Shown piece after piece: positions 26,930-36,565 of a stretch of 64,000 nt of DNA (the first letter of the stretch is position 1; the number at the start of each line of letters is the position of its first letter). The stretch spans positions 310,001 to 374,000 of the forward strand of contig NZ_JBBIXN010000004.1 of NCBI RefSeq assembly GCF_037646455.1, in the 5' to 3' direction. The position numbers and the translations under genes were made by a program. The stretch is from Draconibacterium mangrovi_A (GTDB lineage: Bacteria; Bacteroidota; Bacteroidia; Bacteroidales; Prolixibacteraceae). The notes below the pieces were generated by a model, which was given only the letters and a program-made list of their open reading frames with translations, ran no database searches and had not been told where the DNA came from.

Positions 26930-29900
26930 ATGGAGAAGATATCGACTACTGACAAAGTAAAAAAAATGACCAAGCGCGATCGTCGCGATATGATCCAGTA
27001 TATCAACCTTCAGTTGGCATCGCTGGGACAGCCGATATTTAACGACGATTCCGAATCGGGGAAAAAGTATGCCAACGCTAAATTTCAGGCGCTAACCGAA
27101 GGCCTAATCAGCAGTTTTCGTGAAAAATCGCGGCTGTTGAGCGGGCATCTTTCACCCGTGGATACGCGTATCCAAAACTTTATCGACGATTATTTAAAGG
27201 AAGTGGCTTTTGATAAAGATTACTGTTTGCCCGACTCGACACTGGTGCTCAACCAGAAAGGGATGGCGCGTGAACTAAGTCTGCCGCCTGACGGAACTGA
27301 ATTTAAAAGCGATTTGCTGAGTTCGTACCGTTTGAAACAGGGAATTTTAAATAATCCCGCGCAGGACAGAAGAACAACTAAAGGAACTTTTCATATTGTA
27401 AGAGGCGGCCTGCCGGTGCCTACGGATAAAAAGGAAGTGCCAAAAATTACTTTTGCACATCTCTTGCATTCAGCGCTAAATCCTTCGGATGAATTTAAAC
27501 GCCTTCCATTTACGACCAACCAGGAAAAAGAAGCGAAGGTAATGGTTTCGCTTTTGCTTCGTCCTGTGGTTTGTCCCGAAGTAAAAGGAGTGATCAGCGA
27601 GAAAAGCATGGAGATCCGCTTTTTTGCTCCGGGTAGCCTGGTGAGTAACCTCGATTTTGTGGAAACCATTTTTGGCAATGCCGGCGACCACAACCTGGCC
27701 ATTAACGATGCAGCTCTCGATGTGGAACACTGGACGGGTCACACCGGCTGTATTATTCTGGCACCGCAACTTACAAAACTGAAAAAGAAAGATGTTGGCC
27801 TGCCACATTACGACGATGCCACAACACGCCAAAAACACGATGGCATGTGTTGGAAAGACGAAAACGAACTGTATAACGAAGGTTCGGCATTTAAACTCAC
27901 CTGCCGCGACGATAGGGGAGTAGTGGTGACTTTGATCGCCGATAACTATTACGGATATTCCAAAAAAGAAATAAAGACACAGATCAGCTACTCGGCCAAC
28001 CTCTTTGGTTTGGTGGAAGAAGAACACGCCGGTGGTGCCATTGCTTTCCCGCGCGGAAACATGAGCGACAGCGTTTATGGCAGTAACTTCACCAAAAAGT
28101 TTGATCAGCCGTATTCGTTTGAGGAAGTAAAAAAATTGCTGGCCGATAAGATCGAAGTTCAGGAAGGCAATTACGCCATCGATAAGAAATATCCGGATAT
28201 TATTTATATCCCTGAAAATGCGGATATTGAAGTGGATAAAAGTGCTGTAAGCTGGATATATAAAGGAAAGGAATACAGCCTGAAACTCTCGCCGCAGAAA
28301 GTGTATGTACACCCAACGGGACATAAATTTCAGCTCGTAAAGCATCCAACGCAATCGATGTGGCGGATTATCGATACTGCTCCCGAAGGCATGTTCTGTC
28401 ACAAACCAAGTACGGTTTCGGGAGGTGGAAAATCAGAGATCTCGAAATCGATGCAGAACGCCATTAAACATGGTTCGTTCTATGTCGAGAACCTCGAAGA
28501 AGCCGAGGATATGGTGGATGAGATCATCAATTACGATTACTCAGGCCGCTGGAAAAAAGTGGAACCGGGTTCAAAGTCACGTTCATTCCTGAGCAAGGAA
28601 CGTACTCTTGGATCGGCAGTGAAGTTGCTTACTCCATCCGATCAGTACAACGAAGACTACAATAATTTTCTGAAACAGATCCCACAGCATGTGCGTACTC
28701 TGGCACTTTTTGTAAAGCGTCACTATCGCGGACAGGAAGAGCTGGGAATGAAATGGCGTGAGTTCTTTAATGTTGAGATCGTAAACGGAAGACCGGGAAA
28801 TGTGCTGCGCTACAAACACAATCCGATTGCGGCCAGTTATGTGCGTATCGGTTTTAACGAAGAAGGAAGATGGTATTTGCACAAGCTGCGCTCCGACTTT
28901 GTGCCGTGTTTGAAAATTCAGACTGAAGATGATATTTCGGCGACAATTACTGTTCCGTCCGCTCAACTGAATAACCTGAATAAGGAATACAATAACAAGA
29001 GTGTGAAGCTGGTGACCAACTGTGAGAGTTACCTGTTCCAGCGCCCTGATGAGGCCGTGATCCGTGGTTACGATAAAGAGGCAGAACAGGAGATTGTTGA
29101 CAACAATACCTTCCTGACCAACTATGAGCCGCTTACCAAACAGCATGCTCAGGACTTAGTTGAAAATGCGATCAGTTTCGAGAAATATACCGAGCCGGTT
29201 AAGAACTTTATTGCGTCGGTTGCCGAAAGCGATATTGATCATTATTTTGTGACTCCATCGCATACCCGAATCGTGGATGGTACTCCGACAAAAAATCCGC
29301 GCTACCTGCAGCGCAATATTTTTAAGAACGAAATCCAGGATTCGTACCTGGGTGAGATAGGAGTTCGACTTTACCGGAAAGTTAAAGCAAAAGATCCGGT
29401 GCACTGGCCAGTAAATGCGGTACTTCCGGGAAGAAGGAACAATCCGGCTGATAAGAAGGCCGGTATTCGTCCGCTGGCGGTTTATAATCCGATCCACTAC
29501 CAGGAGCTGCCTGAATTGTTTATGGATTTTATTGCGAGTATTACCGGAAAATCGCCGTCAACAACAGGCGCCGGACTGGAAGGTGCGCTTACAAAAGGTC
29601 CGTTCAACATGCTGGTTCCCACCAGCGATCTGAACAACGCGCTGTTGTCGTACATTCTTACCGGATACCAGGGATTTAGTTCTGCTGCCGGTTATATTGG
29701 CAGCGAAAACCGTTTCGATCACGATATCAGTATTTTGGTTCCGGAGATCTGGGCACGTTTGGTTCCCGAAGACCGTGATCCGAAAAAACTGATCGAAAAT
29801 AAATGCCTCGAAAAACTCGAAGACTTTGAATACAAGGGCAAGAAAGTTCTGGCCAGTCGTTTGGGCTACCGGATTACCGAAAACTTTGCTTTCCGCTGTA

Positions 29901-30412
29901 TGAACCGTTTATTCGACGAGCCGCTGGCCGTATTTAACGAACGCATGCTGAAACCTGAGTTACAAGGTATGGATGATTATGTCGACGGGATTAACAACAT
30001 TACCGAGGCCATGCAACGAGCTGCACTTCCTTATTTTGAGGATGGCAGTGTTGAAGCCGCAATTCCACCGTTAAAAGTGCTGCTGCATGTTATGGCACAC
30101 GGACATTATGAAGGTAAAGACATCAGTGATCCGAAATTACGTAAAATGTTCGATCGCGAGGAAGTGGTGAAGAGCGACTGGTATAAAGCACGTTTGAAGC
30201 TGAAGCAGGAAAAGCAGGTGGCATTCAGTAAAAGCCAGATCGATTATCTGACCAATTTTATGGCGGATAAAGAAAATGCCATTCTGGTTGAAGAAATGGA
30301 TATCGCCGCTAAACTTGAAAAAGCAAAAGCTACTTTAAAATACGTTGAATCGAAACAATACCTCAATGAACTGGTAGGTACAATCGGTACCGATCCACTG
30401 TTCCGGAAGTAA
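26930..30412 (+). CDS. Large conserved cytosolic protein, candidate diphosphate-type PEP carboxykinase
   Basis: 1160-residue soluble protein without signal peptide or membrane helices. I do not recognise it with certainty. The size, single-chain layout and Gly/Lys-rich loops are consistent with the PPi-dependent PEP carboxykinases known from Entamoeba and some bacteria, which are about 1100-1200 residues and unlike the ATP or GTP enzymes. The loops include VSGGGKSEISKS near residue 496, EEEHAGGAIAFPRGN near 365, LPGRRNNPADKKAGIRP near 835 and ITGKSPSTTGAG near 870. That enzyme interconverts oxaloacetate + PPi and PEP + CO2 + Pi. This call rests on length and general features, not an alignment. 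The gene is intact, single, and followed by a terminator at 30437. Confidence 0.45.
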   Translation: MEKISTTDKVKKMTKRDRRDMIQYINLQLASLGQPIFNDDSESGKKYANAKFQALTEGLISSFREKSRLLSGHLSPVDTRIQNFIDDYLKEVAFDKDYCLPDSTLVLNQKGMARELSLPPDGTEFKSDLLSSYRLKQGILNNPAQDRRTTKGTFHIVRGGLPVPTDKKEVPKITFAHLLHSALNPSDEFKRLPFTTNQEKEAKVMVSLLLRPVVCPEVKGVISEKSMEIRFFAPGSLVSNLDFVETIFGNAGDHNLAINDAALDVEHWTGHTGCIILAPQLTKLKKKDVGLPHYDDATTRQKHDGMCWKDENELYNEGSAFKLTCRDDRGVVVTLIADNYYGYSKKEIKTQISYSANLFGLVEEEHAGGAIAFPRGNMSDSVYGSNFTKKFDQPYSFEEVKKLLADKIEVQEGNYAIDKKYPDIIYIPENADIEVDKSAVSWIYKGKEYSLKLSPQKVYVHPTGHKFQLVKHPTQSMWRIIDTAPEGMFCHKPSTVSGGGKSEISKSMQNAIKHGSFYVENLEEAEDMVDEIINYDYSGRWKKVEPGSKSRSFLSKERTLGSAVKLLTPSDQYNEDYNNFLKQIPQHVRTLALFVKRHYRGQEELGMKWREFFNVEIVNGRPGNVLRYKHNPIAASYVRIGFNEEGRWYLHKLRSDFVPCLKIQTEDDISATITVPSAQLNNLNKEYNNKSVKLVTNCESYLFQRPDEAVIRGYDKEAEQEIVDNNTFLTNYEPLTKQHAQDLVENAISFEKYTEPVKNFIASVAESDIDHYFVTPSHTRIVDGTPTKNPRYLQRNIFKNEIQDSYLGEIGVRLYRKVKAKDPVHWPVNAVLPGRRNNPADKKAGIRPLAVYNPIHYQELPELFMDFIASITGKSPSTTGAGLEGALTKGPFNMLVPTSDLNNALLSYILTGYQGFSSAAGYIGSENRFDHDISILVPEIWARLVPEDRDPKKLIENKCLEKLEDFEYKGKKVLASRLGYRITENFAFRCMNRLFDEPLAVFNERMLKPELQGMDDYVDGINNITEAMQRAALPYFEDGSVEAAIPPLKVLLHVMAHGHYEGKDISDPKLRKMFDREEVVKSDWYKARLKLKQEKQVAFSKSQIDYLTNFMADKENAILVEEMDIAAKLEKAKATLKYVESKQYLNELVGTIGTDPLFRK

Positions 30413-30436
30413 TTCGGCAAGGTATTTATAATATTG

Positions 30437-30479
30437 AAAGGTTCTGTTCGTCGGTTGACGGATGGAACCTTTTCTTTTT
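30437..30479 (+). terminator. Terminator of the 1160-residue gene
   Basis: Arms AAAGGTTC (30437-30444) and GAACCTTT (30465-30472), an inner CGTC/GACG stem, then TTCTTTTT. It lies 25 bp past the stop codon. Confidence 0.8.
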
Positions 30480-30559
30480 GTTGGAGGCATAAACAAAAAG
30501 TCATATCTTGGGTTTAGTACATAGTTGAAACATAACTTTTTCATTAATACCTGTCAGAT

Positions 30560-31174
30560 ATGAATTCAAGGAAACTCTCGATCATTACCGGTGTCAGTTA
30601 TCTCGTTATCTTTTTTGCCGCTATTTTTGCCAATTTTATGATGCTGGAATCTCTGAAACAGAATCCGTTGGAAACCATTCAGCAACAACGCATGATGGTA
30701 AGTATGGGGATCATGGCCTTTTTAATTACCGCCTTTTTTGATGTGGTAGTGGCATGGGGACTTTTTAAACTGTATCGCGAGCATTATCTGACAGAACTGA
30801 GTACCTGGTTACGTATAATGCATGCTGCAATTATGGGCCTTGCCGTGTTTGCACTGGTACTTACCTTGAATGAATATTCGGGCGAAACCATCGCCTATTA
30901 TGTCGATATTTTTGACATCATCTGGTTGATCGGCTTATTCTTTTTTGGAGCTCACCTGATATTGCTGGCTAAAATTCTGCCCAAGCCAAAATGGATTGCC
31001 GTATTTCTGGCGTTGGCCGGTGTTATGTATATCGCTGATACTACCGCTCATTTCGTTTTGCCCAATTACGATGCTGTGGCCGGAATATTCCTGGCATTAG
31101 TGGCCATCCCAAGCATTTTTGGTGAGATGGCATTTACGGTTTGGTTGCTGATAAAAGGCGGAAAAGACAGTTAA
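30560..31174 (+). CDS. DUF4386 family membrane protein
   Basis: 204 residues with six or seven predicted hydrophobic helices. The opening RKLSIITGVSYLVIFFAAIFANF and the later VVVAWGLFKLYR and GAHLILLAKILPKPKW segments match DUF4386. Molecular function unknown. Monocistronic; start at ATG 30560. Confidence 0.8.
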   Translation: MNSRKLSIITGVSYLVIFFAAIFANFMMLESLKQNPLETIQQQRMMVSMGIMAFLITAFFDVVVAWGLFKLYREHYLTELSTWLRIMHAAIMGLAVFALVLTLNEYSGETIAYYVDIFDIIWLIGLFFFGAHLILLAKILPKPKWIAVFLALAGVMYIADTTAHFVLPNYDAVAGIFLALVAIPSIFGEMAFTVWLLIKGGKDS

Positions 31175-31231
31175 CTTAAACATGTAGATCGACTTTAGGA
31201 AAATGGAAGGAGTGATAGGTTTTTTGCTCAC

Positions 31232-31272
31232 CCTTTGCCTTTGCCTTCGCCTGAGCCTTTGCCTGTGCCTTT
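31232..31272 (+). repeat. Degenerate CCTTTG hexanucleotide tandem repeat
   Basis: About seven consecutive hexamers (CCTTTG, CCTTTG, CCTTCG, CCTGAG, CCTTTG, CCTGTG, CCTTTA) lie just past the stop of the gamma-glutamyltransferase gene. A slippage-prone simple repeat in non-coding DNA. Confidence 0.85.
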
Positions 31273-31278
31273 ATCTTT

Positions 31279-32967
31279 TTAATACCCCGCTGCCTGTCCG
31301 TCTTTGCGTGATTCTGAAGCTCCGTAATAGACTTTATTTTTCTTATCCCAAAGAATGGCCTGGTAGCCGCCATACGGGCCGAGTGCATAACCAATCCGGT
31401 GGCCTTTGCTCATTAGCTCGCGAATGGTCTGGTAATCGAAACCACTTTCGAGTGAAACACGACCGCCGTCGTTCATTTGTTCGCCGGTAGGCTGGCTCGA
31501 TCCGTCGTGACTGATACGTGGTGCATCGCCGGCTTCCTGCAGGTTCATTCCAAAATCGATGAGGTTGCAAACAATCTGTACATGTCCCTGTGGTTGCATA
31601 GCGCCACCCATCAATCCAAAACTGATGTAGGGCTCTCCGTCTTTTGTGATAAAGGCCGGGATGATGGTGTGGAACGGACGTTTGTGTGGTTCGTAAACAT
31701 TCATATGGCCTTCTTCCAGCGCAAACAGTTCGCCACGGTCCTGTAAAATAAATCCCAGTTTTCCGGGTGTCATTCCCGAGCCCATTCCCCGATAGTTACT
31801 TTGAATAAGCGAAACCATATTACCGTCTTTGTCGGCAGTGGTCAGGTAAATGGTATTGCCCTGTTCGAGTTCGCCGGCAGGGTAGGAACGCGCTGCCCGG
31901 TTTTCATTGATCAGTGCTGCCCGCTCTTTTCCATATTCTTTTGAAATGAGTTGTTCGATGGGGAGATTATTGAAATCAGGATCGGAATAATATTTGGCGC
32001 GGTCTTCATAGGCTAACTTTTTGGCTTCAGTAAAAAGGTGCATGTATTCGGGCGACCCAAAGCCCATTTCACCAATGTCATAATTTTCGAGAATGTTCAG
32101 AATTTGCAGCACTGCAGTTCCCTGCCCGTTGGGTGGAAGTTCCCAAACATCGTAGCCGCGGTAGTTGGTTGAAATAGGTTCCACCCATTCCGAATGGTGG
32201 TCCTCAAAATCTTTCATGCTTAAAAAACCACCTTGTTCGCGCACGTATGCAACAATTTTCTCGGCAATCTCACCTTTGTAAAAAACATCACGTCCCTGTT
32301 CTGCCAGTAGTTTAAAAGTGTTGGCCAGGTAAGGATTTTTAAATACTTCGCCTTTTTTCGGAGCCTCTCCGTTGGGCATAAAAATTTCTTCAAAACCCGG
32401 ATAGCGTTTTAAAAAGTTGGCACTTCGTCCCCAGTAATAGGCTATCAGTTCAGTAAGCGGAAATCCGTTCTCGGCATACGAAATGGCAGGATTCAACACT
32501 TCCGGCATGGAAAGTTTCCCGAATTTATTGTGTAATTCGAACCAGCCGTCAACACAACCCGGCACCGAAACAGGGAGTGGTCCGTAGGCGGGTATCTTTT
32601 CATATCCGTTTTCTTTGAAATAGTCGAGGGTAAGTTCGTATGGCGAGCGTCCGCTGGCATTCAGCCCATAAAGTTGTTTTGTATTGGCATCCCAGACAAC
32701 GGCAAACAAATCGCCGCCCATTCCGTTTCCGGTAGGTTCCACCAGTCCCAAAACAGCATTGGCTGCAATCGCTGCATCAATGGCATTTCCACCGGCTTTT
32801 AGTATATCGAGCGCTGCCTGCGTGGCCAGCGGTTGACTGGTGCATGCCATCCCGTTTTGGGCGATCACTTCGCTTCGGGTGGCAAAATTAAGTCCGGTGA
32901 TGCGATCCTGGGCAAAAAGGTTAATAACAGAGATCAGAATAGTAAATGTGAATAAATATTTCTTCAT
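31279..32967 (-). CDS. ggt: Gamma-glutamyltransferase (glutathione hydrolase-like)
   Basis: Secreted Ntn-hydrolase of 562 residues with a Sec signal ending about residue 18 (INLFAQ). N-terminal part: GMACTSQPLATQAALDILKAGGNAIDAAIA. The maturation site region reads GNTIYLTTADKDGNMVSL, where the Thr of NTIYL should be the autocleavage nucleophile, followed by GGAMQPQGHVQ. The spacing around this Thr resembles the YwrD-type branch more than E. coli Ggt. It should cleave gamma-glutamyl amides such as glutathione. The ATG at 32967 was chosen because it begins the signal peptide. Confidence 0.92.
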   Translation of the reverse strand: MKKYLFTFTILISVINLFAQDRITGLNFATRSEVIAQNGMACTSQPLATQAALDILKAGGNAIDAAIAANAVLGLVEPTGNGMGGDLFAVVWDANTKQLYGLNASGRSPYELTLDYFKENGYEKIPAYGPLPVSVPGCVDGWFELHNKFGKLSMPEVLNPAISYAENGFPLTELIAYYWGRSANFLKRYPGFEEIFMPNGEAPKKGEVFKNPYLANTFKLLAEQGRDVFYKGEIAEKIVAYVREQGGFLSMKDFEDHHSEWVEPISTNYRGYDVWELPPNGQGTAVLQILNILENYDIGEMGFGSPEYMHLFTEAKKLAYEDRAKYYSDPDFNNLPIEQLISKEYGKERAALINENRAARSYPAGELEQGNTIYLTTADKDGNMVSLIQSNYRGMGSGMTPGKLGFILQDRGELFALEEGHMNVYEPHKRPFHTIIPAFITKDGEPYISFGLMGGAMQPQGHVQIVCNLIDFGMNLQEAGDAPRISHDGSSQPTGEQMNDGGRVSLESGFDYQTIRELMSKGHRIGYALGPYGGYQAILWDKKNKVYYGASESRKDGQAAGY

Positions 32968-33082
32968 GATTATAGATTTTGTCCGAACAGGAGTCAATAA
33001 AAATAACAAAAATTCTGACTTCTATTTCTTGTAAATTCAAACGAAACTTTGAACTTTAAACACTGAACTTTGAACTTCGATA

Positions 33083-35926
33083 ATGGAAAGATTCCTTGCA
33101 CAATGTGCCAGATACATTTATAAAAAACATTCAGACGAATTAAAAGACATTTGCCTTGTATTTCCGAACCGACGCTCGGGGGTGTTTTTTACCGCTTATT
33201 TGCAGAAAGAACTCGCCGTTCCTTCGATTGGACCGAAAACCACAACCGTAAATGAGTTGATCGCTTCTTATTCGGAATGGAATGCTGCCGAAAAGCTGGA
33301 GTTGATTTCGCTGCTTTACGATGTATTCAGTAAACACACCAAAACCACGGAAACGTTTGATGAGTTTTATTTCTGGGGGGAAATCCTGCTGGCTGATTTC
33401 AACGATATTGACCGTTACCTGGTAGATGCAAAAGATTTGTTTCGAAACGTTTCGGATCTGAAAGAAATTGAATCGATTTTTGATTACCTCACCGATGATC
33501 AGAAGAAAGCGCTGGAGCAGTTTTGGGGGAGTATGGCCGTGGCAGATAAAAGTGGTTTTCGCGATAAGTATATCAATATCTGGGACAAGCTGTATCCGGT
33601 TTATGTCGACTTCAGGCAGCAGCTTTTAAAGGAAAAACTGGCTTATGCCGGAATGATCGATCGGGAAGTGGCTGAAAAAGTAAAATCTGATCGTCTGGAA
33701 TTTCCACTCAGTAAATATTACATTATCGGGTTAAATGCTTTGAATACGTGTGAAATTGAGATCTTTGATCACCTCAAAAAGCTTGGCAAAGCCGTTTTTT
33801 TATGGGATTATGATGTTTCTTATGTGGAAGATCTGCAGAACGAAGCCGGGCATTTCTTGCGCAATAATTTGAAAATATTTGCTCCACCGGAAGATTTCGA
33901 ATTAAACACCGATATTTTTAATCACCGGAAGGACATAAGCCTGGTGGCTGTTTCATCGGTTTACGGGCAAAGTCAGCAAATTCCGAATTTCCTGAAGGAC
34001 ACGGAAAAGAACTACAGAAAAGAGTTTGATAATACAGCTGTTATTCTGGCCGATGAGTCGCTTCTGTTTCCTGCGCTGGGGGCTTTCCCCGAAGACATTG
34101 GTACCATTAACATTACTATGGGCTATCCGGTTCGTAATTCGGTGGTTTATGGTTTTCTGATGTTGTTGGTGAATCTGCTAAAGAACAAACGTAAAAGCGA
34201 AACCGGCTTCTCGGCGTTTTACCGCTATGTAACCGATATTTTAAATCACCAGTTGCTGGGGAGCAGCGAAAAGGAGCGAACAGCTGATTTTGTGACAGAA
34301 CTCAAAAAGAACAACAAAATAAATGTGGAGTTAAAGGGGATTGATTTCTCTTCAATTCATACGCGTATTTTTAAATTACCGGAGAACACTGCGGAATACA
34401 GCGATTACTTTCTGGATGTTCTGGGGTTGTTGTATCATCAGCAAAAAAACAGTGGCGATTCCATGTTGCTGGAGTTACTTTACTCTGTTTATCAGGCCAT
34501 CGAAAAACTGGGAGTGGTTGTGAAAAAAACACTGCAAGCACAGCAACGGCAAATCAGCGACACGGTTTATTTTAGGTTGTTTACGCAATACTTGGGACAG
34601 GTTTCGGTAGCGTTTGAAGGTGAGCCACTAAGCGGTATGCAGGTGATGGGGATACTGGAAACCCGCTGTCTTGATTTTGAAAACCTCATTATACTTGGTC
34701 TGAACGAGAATAAATGGCCCCGGAAATTTACAGCGCCGTCGTTTATTCCGCACAATATTCGTATGGGATTTGGCCTGCCCGGAATTGATGAACAGGACGC
34801 TATGTACGGCTATTATTTTTACCGGCTGATTCAGCGTGCAAAAAATGTAACGGCAACTTACAGTGTTGTAAAAGAAGGGATTGGAACCGGAGAACTTAGC
34901 CGCTACGGTTACCAGTTGCGTTACGATTCGGTTCACAAGCCCAAAATGCGGAACCTCGATTTTGTGTTTGCCAACGATCCGGTTGAAGACATCACTATTC
35001 CCGGATCGGATGAGATTCAAAAGCAGTTGGTTGAAAAGAATTCTGAAGATCATCCTTTGTCGCCGAGTGCGATCAATACCTACCTGAATTGTCCGCTGAA
35101 ATTTTATTATAAATATGTGGTCGAATTGCCCGAGCCTGAAGAGGTAAAAGAGGAAATTGACGGGGTGGTTTTCGGTAATATATTTCACGATACCATGGAG
35201 GAGCTTTATTCCGTTTTTGTTGGTAAGGAAGTGACGCGGAGCGATCTCGAACAACTTGGTAAAGACAAGGTCAGGATCAATAATGAGATCACAAAACAGA
35301 TTGCAAAGCATTATTTAAAACAAAAGGAGCCCATCAAAGGGCCGGTTAAACTCGAAGGGAAAACCCTGCTTATTTTCGAGAACATCAAAACCTATCTTTC
35401 GCAATTACTAAAGAAGGATATGGAATATGCGCCGTTTAATGTTGTAAGCCTTGAAATGAAGTACAAACGGAATATTGAGATTGGCGGTAAAAAGTTGTGG
35501 GTGGGAGGTAAGATCGACCGTCTGGATGAAAAAGACGGTGTTACCCGTGTACTCGATTATAAAACAGGTAATGTGAGTTCGCTTTCATTCAGATTAGTGG
35601 ATGAACTGTTTGATCGTGATGCTAAAAATCCCAAAAAGGAAATTCTACAGGCCTTGGTTTATTGCTGGGGACTGGCCAAAGAAAATCAGGGAGCGACAAT
35701 ACAACCTGCTATCTATGGTTTGCGAAAGTTGTTTGAATCGAAGTTTGAATGGGAAGTGAAAATGAATCGCTCAAAAGTAGCTTTCGATGAAATTGCCGAA
35801 GATTTTGAAGAGGAATTGACCGGTCTTGTTGGTGAGATCTATTCGGCTGAAAATTCGTTTGCACAAACCGAATACCTTGATAAATGTAAATATTGCGCGT
35901 ATAACGGCATTTGCCGTCGTTACTGA
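33083..35926 (+). CDS. PD-(D/E)XK nuclease family protein, AddB-like with Fe-S cysteines
   Basis: 947-residue protein. The N-terminus (CLVFPNRRSGVFFTAYLQ) resembles the inactivated helicase part of AddB. The C-terminal RecB-type nuclease (about 660-947) carries C670 (TYLNCPLKFYY), VLDYKTG (D825, K827), an ALVYCWGL helix, and C935, C938 and C944. Those four Cys have the spacing of the AddB 4Fe-4S clamp. Probably acts in double-strand-break end processing. An AddA-type helicase-nuclease partner is not adjacent. Its last 7 bases overlap the convergent M14 peptidase gene. Confidence 0.82.
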   Translation: MERFLAQCARYIYKKHSDELKDICLVFPNRRSGVFFTAYLQKELAVPSIGPKTTTVNELIASYSEWNAAEKLELISLLYDVFSKHTKTTETFDEFYFWGEILLADFNDIDRYLVDAKDLFRNVSDLKEIESIFDYLTDDQKKALEQFWGSMAVADKSGFRDKYINIWDKLYPVYVDFRQQLLKEKLAYAGMIDREVAEKVKSDRLEFPLSKYYIIGLNALNTCEIEIFDHLKKLGKAVFLWDYDVSYVEDLQNEAGHFLRNNLKIFAPPEDFELNTDIFNHRKDISLVAVSSVYGQSQQIPNFLKDTEKNYRKEFDNTAVILADESLLFPALGAFPEDIGTINITMGYPVRNSVVYGFLMLLVNLLKNKRKSETGFSAFYRYVTDILNHQLLGSSEKERTADFVTELKKNNKINVELKGIDFSSIHTRIFKLPENTAEYSDYFLDVLGLLYHQQKNSGDSMLLELLYSVYQAIEKLGVVVKKTLQAQQRQISDTVYFRLFTQYLGQVSVAFEGEPLSGMQVMGILETRCLDFENLIILGLNENKWPRKFTAPSFIPHNIRMGFGLPGIDEQDAMYGYYFYRLIQRAKNVTATYSVVKEGIGTGELSRYGYQLRYDSVHKPKMRNLDFVFANDPVEDITIPGSDEIQKQLVEKNSEDHPLSPSAINTYLNCPLKFYYKYVVELPEPEEVKEEIDGVVFGNIFHDTMEELYSVFVGKEVTRSDLEQLGKDKVRINNEITKQIAKHYLKQKEPIKGPVKLEGKTLLIFENIKTYLSQLLKKDMEYAPFNVVSLEMKYKRNIEIGGKKLWVGGKIDRLDEKDGVTRVLDYKTGNVSSLSFRLVDELFDRDAKNPKKEILQALVYCWGLAKENQGATIQPAIYGLRKLFESKFEWEVKMNRSKVAFDEIAEDFEEELTGLVGEIYSAENSFAQTEYLDKCKYCAYNGICRRY

Positions 35927-36561
35927 TAATTTTCCAGGTTGCTCAACCAGTTAAATACTTTCTCGGTTTTCGAATAAATGCTGGCGTTGCTTTCGTCGTC
36001 GTCGTATTCAAGTGTGATGGTAGGAATGTTGCGCTCAATTCCGCAGTAAGTGCCAAACGAACCCGGAGTGGGGTAACCCAGGTCGGAAACAACCGGATAT
36101 GCGCAAAATTCTGCAATCTGTTCTGCCAGGTAGCGGGCCGGACCATCATAGTTCACACATATTAACGGCGCATGTAATGTTAGTATGATATCGGGTTGAA
36201 GATCATCCAAAAGTTCCATCATCGCCCTTGTTTCTGCTTCTGATGCAGCCTTTTCGCCCGAAAAATTTTCGTCTTTTTCTGTTTTTACCCAGTTTTTAGT
36301 CGGATAATTTCGGTTCAGGTCAACACCATTTTTATTGATCCTTACACCTCGTGCTTTGCCCCACGGGTTCAGGCAGGGGATAAAATAAAGGTGATTCCGG
36401 TGGTTTGATAAATCCGACTCTTTTAAATATTTTCTGATAATAAAATCGCCCTGTGGTTCTTCACCATGAAAAACACCAATTATTAAAATCTTTAAGGCCT
36501 TGGCAGTGCTTCCTTTGCTTTCAATAAGTTGAACAGCGGGCAGTAGTGAGGTCGTATGCAT
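35920..36561 (-). CDS. M14 family zinc carboxypeptidase (MpaA-like)
   Basis: 213-residue cytosolic metallopeptidase. Zinc ligands are H32 and E35 in FHGEEPQ and a later His in TLHAP. DLNRNYP gives the substrate-binding Arg and ITLEYDD the catalytic Glu. Short size and lack of a signal peptide fit the MpaA group that trims murein peptides (gamma-D-Glu-diaminopimelate) during recycling; this substrate is inferred. It starts 4 bp after trmD on the same strand, so the two are probably co-transcribed. Confidence 0.83.
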   Translation of the reverse strand: MHTTSLLPAVQLIESKGSTAKALKILIIGVFHGEEPQGDFIIRKYLKESDLSNHRNHLYFIPCLNPWGKARGVRINKNGVDLNRNYPTKNWVKTEKDENFSGEKAASEAETRAMMELLDDLQPDIILTLHAPLICVNYDGPARYLAEQIAEFCAYPVVSDLGYPTPGSFGTYCGIERNIPTITLEYDDDESNASIYSKTEKVFNWLSNLENYQ

Positions 36562-36565
36562 GGAA

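Noticed and set aside
27476..28402. 308-residue minus-strand open frame
   Set aside because: Antisense shadow of the 1160-residue gene; no start context or motif.
34628..35311. 227-residue minus-strand open frame
   Set aside because: Opposite the AddB-like nuclease gene, covering the codon for C670; no family resemblance.
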